Of a DNA stretch of 64,000 bases, positions 56,905-64,000 are shown one piece after another. The translations under genes and the position numbers were made by a program. Numbering within the stretch: the first letter of the stretch is position 1; each line of letters starts with the position of its first letter. Below the pieces are notes generated by a model, which saw nothing but the letters and a program-made list of their open reading frames with translations, was not told where the DNA came from and did no database searches. The DNA is taken from the NCBI GenBank assembly GCA_011033025.1, contig WFMF01000561.1:39583-103582 (forward strand), written 5' to 3'. This DNA is from Beroe forskalii. Its lineage: Eukaryota; Ctenophora; Nuda; Beroida; Beroidae.

Positions 56905-58220
56905 TGTATACTACGTAACGTTTATCATGGCATATTTTATATTGTTATCAGAGGAAAACGGAAATTATTTGAGCTATGAAATTATGCACACAATTCGTGA
57001 AATAGATGAACATTTTCGAAAATCCATGGTATGAAGCCTATCCTTTTTTGACAAAGTCCCAGGCGCTCAACAACTGCTTAACTGATGTTATCCCAATTCC
57101 AGTGTTGAAGCTTCTTGAATTAAGTGGTGAATGCTGTCTTAAAGGACTCGCTTAAGGGTCATCAGGTTGGTTTTCCCTGCTGGAATATCATCGTCTTAAA
57201 TGCTAGCCATAGCCAGGAACCACTGGTAATAAATTTGGGCAAGTAGGGAGGCCATAGACCTGGAAAGTTTTTACTCATCATTTTGTCATCAAAATCGCTT
57301 AAATTATTTTTTGGTCAAAATTGAGGCATGGGGGGTCACTCCAGTGCTCCTGAGTTGTGATCAGGTTGGATTCTAGCTAGATTTGAGGCTTTTGCTGGAA
57401 AACTTCACTTACTTCAAATTTGAGTGCTGATTTGGAGCCATCTGGGCTCCATTATGGTGAAATGATTAAGGAAAATCAGGCTTTTGGCCAAAACAACACC
57501 CCAAACCAGCATTGTTATGTGGCTCAATGGGTTACTCAGCTTCCTTAGGCATTGTATTGCATTATCCTTACTCCAGTTAGCCATTTCCAACCGGCACAAC
57601 CCATGAAAAACCTGTAAACCATTAGTGAGGCTATATTCTCTAGTGTCTAAGCGAAGCTGACCTCGCATCAACTCTGGCCTGTTCGTGGTACTCAGTTGAC
57701 TTTTTAAGAACTTTTGCATATCTAGTGATTTTGGTGATGATAAGCACGAAATATTCTCCAACATTCAAGTGAAAATCGCGAGTTTTCTGGATTCTGCCGC
57801 CAAAATAGTGAGCTGCCTTTTTTGACGCACTGTTCTCACTCTCTCTGAATGATTTGACTAAATGACCATTTTCTTGTCGTTCCATAGGTTTTCAAATAAC
57901 CTATGGGCCTCAAATTTGTTCAAAATATTCCTAAGAGTCAAAATATGGTCGAGGTTTTCATTGGGGAAGAGCAAAATGTGTCGCCACGGTCGTCTAACTG
58001 CTATCAGGGAACATGGTAAAATAACCTCACTGAAAGCCTCTTTTTTCCTACTTAGAATAAAAATCCTCACAACTACCAGACAATTTTGAAATTCATGAAA
58101 TGAACTTTTGAACATCAAATGTTCATCTATTAGCTCCATCAGGGTGATATCAGTCGAATTCAAAACTAAAAGCATGTCCCTGCTACAGCTCTCTCAAATG
58201 TGCCATAATAAACGAAACAG
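56905..58220. mobile_element. Insertion of about 1.3 kb present only in copy B
   Basis: Copy A has no counterpart between its 4355 and 4370. The ends look like inverted repeats: ACGTTTATCATGGCATATTT near 56917 against the complement of AAATGTGCCATAATAAACGA near 58195-58214. The minus strand holds three overlapping frames (58175-57858, 57885-57640, 57764-57414) with no family I recognise; they may be fragments of one decayed gene. Confidence 0.65.
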
Positions 58221-60109
58221 ACGATATTGAGGATGCGATATATTCAAATACATCATTTATCATTTATAGATATTCTCCTTTTTTGGATCACTTGAAAACT
58301 GTATTTCTGACAGCCGCTCATTCAGAGTTGCTGATAACTCACTGGAATTTGAAAACGCTACATGCTATCTGATTGAAAACGCTAAGTAATATCTCACTTG
58401 AAAACGCTAAGTGACAACTCACTTGAAAACGCTAGCTCGCAGCTGGTGGTAGTACTGGTGATCGTGAGGGGTCAGGTTCACCCCCAGAGCAAGGAGCCAC
58501 AGCTCACCTCTCTGAGTGGGGTAGCACCCCTGCTGCAGGTATCTCTGGGCCGTGGGGGTGTACCCCAGCTGAACGGCCTGAAGTGAGGTAGGGGTGAGGG
58601 AGAGGGAGAGCAATTCATAGGAACTGGTTGAAGTGAGCCAGGGGTGAGGGAGCAATTTATAGGAACTGGTTGAAGTGAGGCAGGCTTGAGGAAGAGCAAT
58701 AAAGCCCAGTTGTCAGACGTTGTCATGCGCGCGAAGAGGGTCAAACAACGTCTGACAATGGCCCAAGGGTGAGGATTTGATTAAAAACATTGATAATCAT
58801 GGTTACACAATTGTCAATCGTCATAAGAATCATGCCTGACGTCTTGTAAAGGTTCGTGCGAATAATTTAAACATTTGCTTATTACAAATGTTAATGATCT
58901 ATATCAGGTCAATCTTCGTTAACAATGCTCCATTAAATATTCCTAAATTCAAAGCGGAACCTCGTAAATATTGGACACTCGTACATTCATCACTTAGCGA
59001 TATTATAAATACCTATTGATAATCAATAGCAATAGCAATGTTATTGAATATTTAATGTACGAGCCGGATTGGATGTGGTCTTACTCGTAGAGGTTTGGAA
59101 CTAAGGATAAACAAATGCCTTCTTACGGTTTAATGTTTATATTTGGCTAACCCCATTCCAACTCCAAGTTGATTTGATCAAAGCATCGTGCTTATAAATC
59201 GATTTTTCGCATTTTCGCCTCATGCCTAAAAAGTGTGACCCGGAGCATAGTCAAGTTGATCGCCTTTCGGGCCAATTTTTTTTCTAGTTGTTATGAGCAC
59301 TGGGGTCAACTTTTAAGCGCAGGAAAAGGGTATTTTGAATCTAAATAGTACCTTGACGCCGAGTCTCTGCCACTCCGCATTGGTCCCCTCAATGTCGTCT
59401 GCCCCCGTTTGGAAGTGGTGAGTTGAGAGGTTGGAGAACAGCACCCTCAGTTGCTGAGTCGTCTTCAGATGCAGTCGGACCTGCGAGGCAAGGTTAGCTC
59501 ATGAGCTTCAACGACGGAAAATTAGTTAAAAACTTTCTTTTTTGTTCTTTTTTTAAGTTTTTAGTGTTTTTAGTTTTTATACTTAACCCAAGAGGCCGGA
59601 AAGATTTCCAGTTGAAATTGACCTTTGACCTGCATGCGAGATAGTAGCAATCAACTCGTTAAATGATTGGCCAAGACGATTTTGGGGTCCAATATCAAAT
59701 ACTGTATGACGAAATCGAATATAGCGTCGCCCATGGTAGTGTTTAAATTTAATATCACATGCACCTCAAATGTAATTATACCATGAGGAAGTCTTCCATA
59801 GTATTGCTCATCTGCAAAAACTAGTAACTTGTTAACTTATTAAGGTATTACTGCATTGTAAGAGCCATGTAATTATAAAATCCTTAGGTATCTTCTTTTG
59901 TAAATCAAATTCATAATTAACAAGAAGGAATGAGGAACGACTTAACATTTGACATAGGCAGTAGAAGAATATACCTATGTAAGTTTGCAATTCGCTTAAT
60001 AACCATAGTGAATTTAGAAGTGTAATGAATATTATTATGTATTATCACATGACCTCACAAAGTCTCAACATAATTCGTTAACTATTTGATTGGGACTGAC
60101 TATTCTACG

Positions 60110-60305
60110 GCCAAACAACAATATTTCTTCACACTCGGGTCTGACGACCCTCGTCCAGATTCATCGCTTTAGCTAGTAGAGTAGTAGATTTTTTAGTGCT
60201 CCTTTATTAAAATCAAATGCCATTTTTAGCTTTTTTTGCACTTTTATTCAGTGGAGACCGTATAACCAAACTTACACGGTCACTAAAACAAGCTTGTGAG
60301 GGGTA
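60110..60305. repeat. Dispersed repeat, copy in duplication B
   Basis: Counterpart of 7105-7295, with a small local duplication (AGTAGAGTAGTAG) and an extra GTGGAGACCGT variant that matches the 20 kb copy's CACTGAATAAAAG side more closely. Confidence 0.55.
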
Positions 60306-61320
60306 TAATGAATATTATAATGTATCATCACATTATCTCACTAAGTCTCAACAGGTTGCATGATTCGTTACATTTTTGATTGCAGATAATTCGATTAACA
60401 GAAGGCGCGACTCGATGACGAACTCCGTCAATCAATCGACCTGCACACCTGATAATGCGTAATTCTCTCGAATCGTTACTTAAAAACCTCGCCGCCACAT
60501 GATTACTGAACTGTTTGACAAATAGTGATAGGAAATGATGTGTTTTTACTAGGATATTGCTCGTTGGTCGTAGTAAAGAATCGCACTGAAATTCGAACCT
60601 AGGAAGTTTTGCTGGAAACGCCACTTTAGGTCTGGTATCTATTTGATCGTTACTCACTTCTACAATGTGACTTATTTTTATCGCATCACTTCCAGTTCAT
60701 CCAAATCACATTACTGAGTTTTCTTTTGGTTCCATAACCAGCAGCACGTGGCACAGGCGTCGCCATATCAGCTGAGAACTATTCTCAGATTTCCAGAAGG
60801 GCGCCACATTTCACCATGACCTCGATTTCAATGGCTCTTCTTGACACTGCCTGCTGCTTGGGGCAACTGCGTACAACACCCTCAGATTTAATGGTCACAC
60901 AGAAACAATAGGCGGGTTCAGGCACTATAAATAGGCAGGCAATGCATAGGTCACGACCCTGGACCTAAATCGTTATTCTTTATACCTTTTATATCCCTAA
61001 CTAGTCTACAACCTTTTCAATAACCTTAACGCTTTCCTTGACCCTCACCATATACCATCCCTAACATAACCCAAACCAATATATCCGAGTACCCGGCTGC
61101 ATATACCCTTACCTGTCTATTGTTTGTGCGTTACCTCGCCTATTTTTCCTTTGCGATCTGAAGAGTGAAGGGGTAATTTACTAAACACAACCACAGATTA
61201 CTTACTTCGCACACTCACTCCACGGTCCACCTCACGCACTCCACTTCTGCTGCCACTCACTTTACTTCGCAAAACCCATTCACTTTACTTCGTAAAACCT
61301 ACTCACTTTACTTCGCAAAC

Positions 61321-61560
61321 CCCACTCACCTGAATCAAACCCCACTCACCCGAATCAAAACCCACTCACCCGAATCAAAACCCACTCACCCGAATCAAAC
61401 CCCACTCACCTGAATCACAACCCACTCACCTGAATCAAAGCTCACTCACCTGAATGAAACCCCACTCACCTGAATGAAACCCCACTCACCTGAATCAAAC
61501 CCCACTCACCTGAATCAAATTCCACTCACCTGAATCAAACCCCACTCACCTGAATCAAAC
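61321..61560 (-). repeat. 20-bp splice-donor array, copy B (twelve units)
   Basis: Same unit as 8261-8480, twelve units. Several carry CGAATC or GGATG variants shared with copy A. To its left, a different 20-base-scale repeat (CACTTTACTTCGCAAAACC) is expanded to three copies in B but single in A. Confidence 0.9.
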
Positions 61561-61830
61561 CCCATACGCTCGTTCCCGATCTCTCGTTCACGTCCGGAAT
61601 GATCATATATCTGTTGTAGTTCGCGGACGATAGTGACGTCAGCACTTCCATGAAGTCCTTGGGAGCGTAAACCGGCCGTATGTCACCCATGTTCTCATCT
61701 CCAAAGGCCATGTCCTTCCACTTCTGCGAAGTCCGCCTACCTCTGATAGTCCCTATTCGAGCTTCAGAGGAATGGTTTTCTCAGTGCACATCGTGTTGAT
61801 GCTCTTGAGAATGCGTTTTTCCCAGCGACT

Positions 61831-64000
61831 CTGAAACGGTGGAGAGATGTTAGGAATAATGTTGACATCACTTTCAGTTGATTTCCAACTGTGTCTTTAT
61901 GCCACTAAGTTCATATAACGCGGATATATTCTATCGCAAGGATAATCAGTTCATTTCTACTCAGGTTTGCGCATGATAAAAAGCATCACTCATCAGATAA
62001 CTCCTGCATAGCTCTATTGCTGCAGGGTATTATAATGGTATTGTTTAGTGTCCGTGTTTAAACCATGGCTACGCTGTCATGAGCACGGAGAAGCAACATG
62101 CTCTCTGTTACTATTAAACTCTTCGCACGAGAAATAGGCGGTTTAACGTCATTAACCCACTACATGATGATATGATAATGACATCATTCTACCCGCCTAT
62201 TTCTCGTGCGCAGCGCGTAGAGCGATTCTATTCTGCTTCACCACATGCAAGATTTTATCGGGTTATCATATGTCAGGCTCTGACATTTATGTTTACAGTA
62301 ACACAACTTTTCTATCGTGCCTGTTGATATATCCTGTGTCCTGTACCCATACTTTAAATTTAACCAGGTTTTAACGGGTTTAACAAAAAGTCTTGGAACT
62401 TTTATAAGATAGGATCGAGCTTCAAAGGGTAAAACGGCCTGAGATTACAATATTTAATTCCGCGATTCTTAGTGAAGCTTAGACATGTATTCGGTATGAA
62501 CTACAAGTTTAGCTGGCATCATTAGCCCGGTAATAGTAGAAATAAGAAAAATTTATCCGGTAAGACCTGAATAATCCGAATATCTATTCATAATCATTGA
62601 GGATAAACCTTCAATTGATAAATGCCGGACGGTTACTCCATAGTAATGGTCTCTGATAGCAAGTTAGTGACGTCAAATACACCTTGATTTTCGCTTTTAT
62701 TCTTCTCCGGAAATAATATGCAAGGAAAAGCAATGAACAGGCATATTTCAATGGATATACCTATCAACTATTCCTCACTATTTTATATTTTTATGTCGAA
62801 TGTCGAATATACTAACTTTTTACTGATCTGCCTTGCCGCCTGACTTTGCTTATCATTTCTTTGTGCAAGAGTGGAGAGTAGACTTTACTAAAAGAACGCT
62901 CTCATTGTCCTCATTGCTGTCTATGCTTTAATCGCCTGATCGGTTCCATATTGGTTTAGACCCTCACCCCTCGGGCTGCGGATCTAGACCGGATAGTGGA
63001 TACATCGTTCGGGCTGCACCTTTGAAAACTAAGGGGGCCTAAAATCTAAAGTTTTTAAAGCAAATTTTCATTTTCCCCCAGCTGAAATTTTCACTAAGCA
63101 GCAATATAGATAAAAATTTCTTTTTGTTTGTTTAAATTCTGAAATAAGTGAATTTCAAGGTATTTCTGTTTAACTGAAAATCTATTTCACTCTATTTTTA
63201 TGTTAAAATTTTGTATAAATCTTAGGAAAAGGTGGGGGACAAGGTTTTTTTGAAAACTAGGGAGCCTGGCCCCTTCTTGGCCCAGTCTCTATATGTATGA
63301 TTTATAGTGAAGCTTAGACGGGTGTTCGGGATTCCTTTTTATGGCATAATGACTCTAAATGAAAATATTCATTAATTTATTTATTTATTAAGGCAGTACC
63401 TGCGATTAATAAACGCCAGACGGTTATTTCATCTTGACAGTTTGAAGTGGTAAGTTACCCTAGGTAATCACTTCATACGACCAACTTGCCGCATTTGTGA
63501 GCAACTTATTGACCATCTTTCTCAGGAGGAAACATGCAAAGAACGGGCATATTTAAATATACATCTATATTCTATTAACATTTCCACTATAACTTCTAAG
63601 TTTTAACTGATATCCCTTGCCGCCTGACTTTGCATTGTTCAAGAGATGAGATAAATGAATATAATAAAAACGTGAGTTTATTTACCAGTTTTATTACTAT
63701 AGCTTACGTAATATATTATGTAGAAGAACGACGTCTATAAGTACAATTTACATTTAAAAGTCAATGTACTGACACTTTAGGTGCTATCCTGTTAGTCGAA
63801 CTAACCAATCTCCAATAAAGTCTGTCAACACGTTGAGATAATCTGAAACCAGGCTCGTTCTAAGTAACTGTAAATTCTCTCAGCCCTACTTAATAAGTGG
63901 TACTACTATTATAAATATAAAGTCGTATATATTACCAAGCACGATTTAGAGCTCAGCAGTAAGAGTACCCCGTACTGATTACTTATCTGTTATATTTGCC
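61831..64000. other. Intronic remainder of copy B
   Basis: Collinear with 8756-11886 of copy A minus the 941-bp element. It contains the hairpin MITE at about 62125-62215 and the empty TA site near 63105. No gene. Confidence 0.6.

Larger units (their letters stand above)
55872..61830 (-). pseudogene. TBC1D19 partial duplicate, 3'-truncated and broken
   Basis: Counterparts of five TBC1D19 exons: 61830-61550, 59480-59352, 58577-58423, 56779-56589, 56042-55872. The first is 281 bp instead of 285, and after TIPL its frame meets TAG (AAG CTC GAA TAG, complement near 61753-61764). The last three exons of TBC1D19 are missing because the duplication starts at 55710. Exons 1-2 would lie beyond the window. 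It converges on the RSF1-like gene. Confidence 0.85.
55710..64000. repeat. Segmental duplication, copy B (runs off the window)
   Basis: Same orientation as 2911-11886 and nearly identical; the offset is 52,799 at the left edge. The last base of the window equals position 11886 of copy A, so the right boundary is not seen. It differs by array copy numbers, by absence of the three copy A transposons, by its own insertion at about 56905-58220, and by small indels in a TBC1D19 exon. Confidence 0.9.

Overview
This window comes from a nuclear genome of an animal, most likely a marine invertebrate. It is AT-rich, has GT-AG introns and many miniature transposons, and carries animal gene families: TBC1D19, mitochondrial RNA polymerase, an RSF1-like PHD protein, raftlin and a rhodopsin-type receptor. 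I cannot fix the phylum. Exon models below were built by hand from open frames, splice sites and phase. Two of them close well: TBC1D19-like is 10 exons and 528 codons plus stop, and POLRMT is 16 exons and 1094 codons plus stop.

Layout. 1-363 (+): 3' end of a PTPMT1-like phosphatase gene. 1365-16235 (-): complete TBC1D19-like gene, with a two-exon GPCR gene (13813-14976, +) nested in its second intron. 16725-19233 (-): three tandem copies of a two-exon gene for a 77-residue membrane protein; the third is frameshifted. 21141-22358 (+): intronless raftlin-like gene 1. 23337-41801 (-): complete POLRMT gene. Its 10.9 kb penultimate coding-exon gap hosts raftlin-like copies 2 (frameshifted) and 3 on the opposite strand, a 13-unit E-box/AP-1 array, a hAT-type MITE, a 2.2 kb nest of palindromes and a foldback element. 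Another POLRMT intron holds two identical divergent tRNA-Asp genes. 41802-47415: repeats and a decayed LINE ORF1. 47416-53705 (+): RSF1-like DDT/WHIM-PHD gene with an in-frame TGA. 55710-64000: a second, partial and broken copy of the 2911-11886 segment, including a TBC1D19 pseudogene.

The most unusual signal is repeated tandem amplification of exon-intron junctions. At least three coding exons in two unrelated genes end in arrays whose repeat unit contains the exon's last bases plus its 5' splice site (11 x 20 bp, 10 x 51 bp, about 13 x 23 bp). One further exon has short arrays at both its donor and its acceptor. The segmental duplication gives an internal control: copy number differs between the two copies, and three transposon insertions present in one copy have clean empty sites in the other. 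Together these make the window a natural record of splice-site minisatellites and MITE movement.

The genes do not form a pathway. POLRMT and the PTPMT1-like phosphatase are both expected to be mitochondrial, TBC1D19 is a Rab-GAP-fold protein, RSF1-like is a nuclear chromatin factor, and the raftlin-like proteins are probably lipid-anchored. I see no operon-like organisation.
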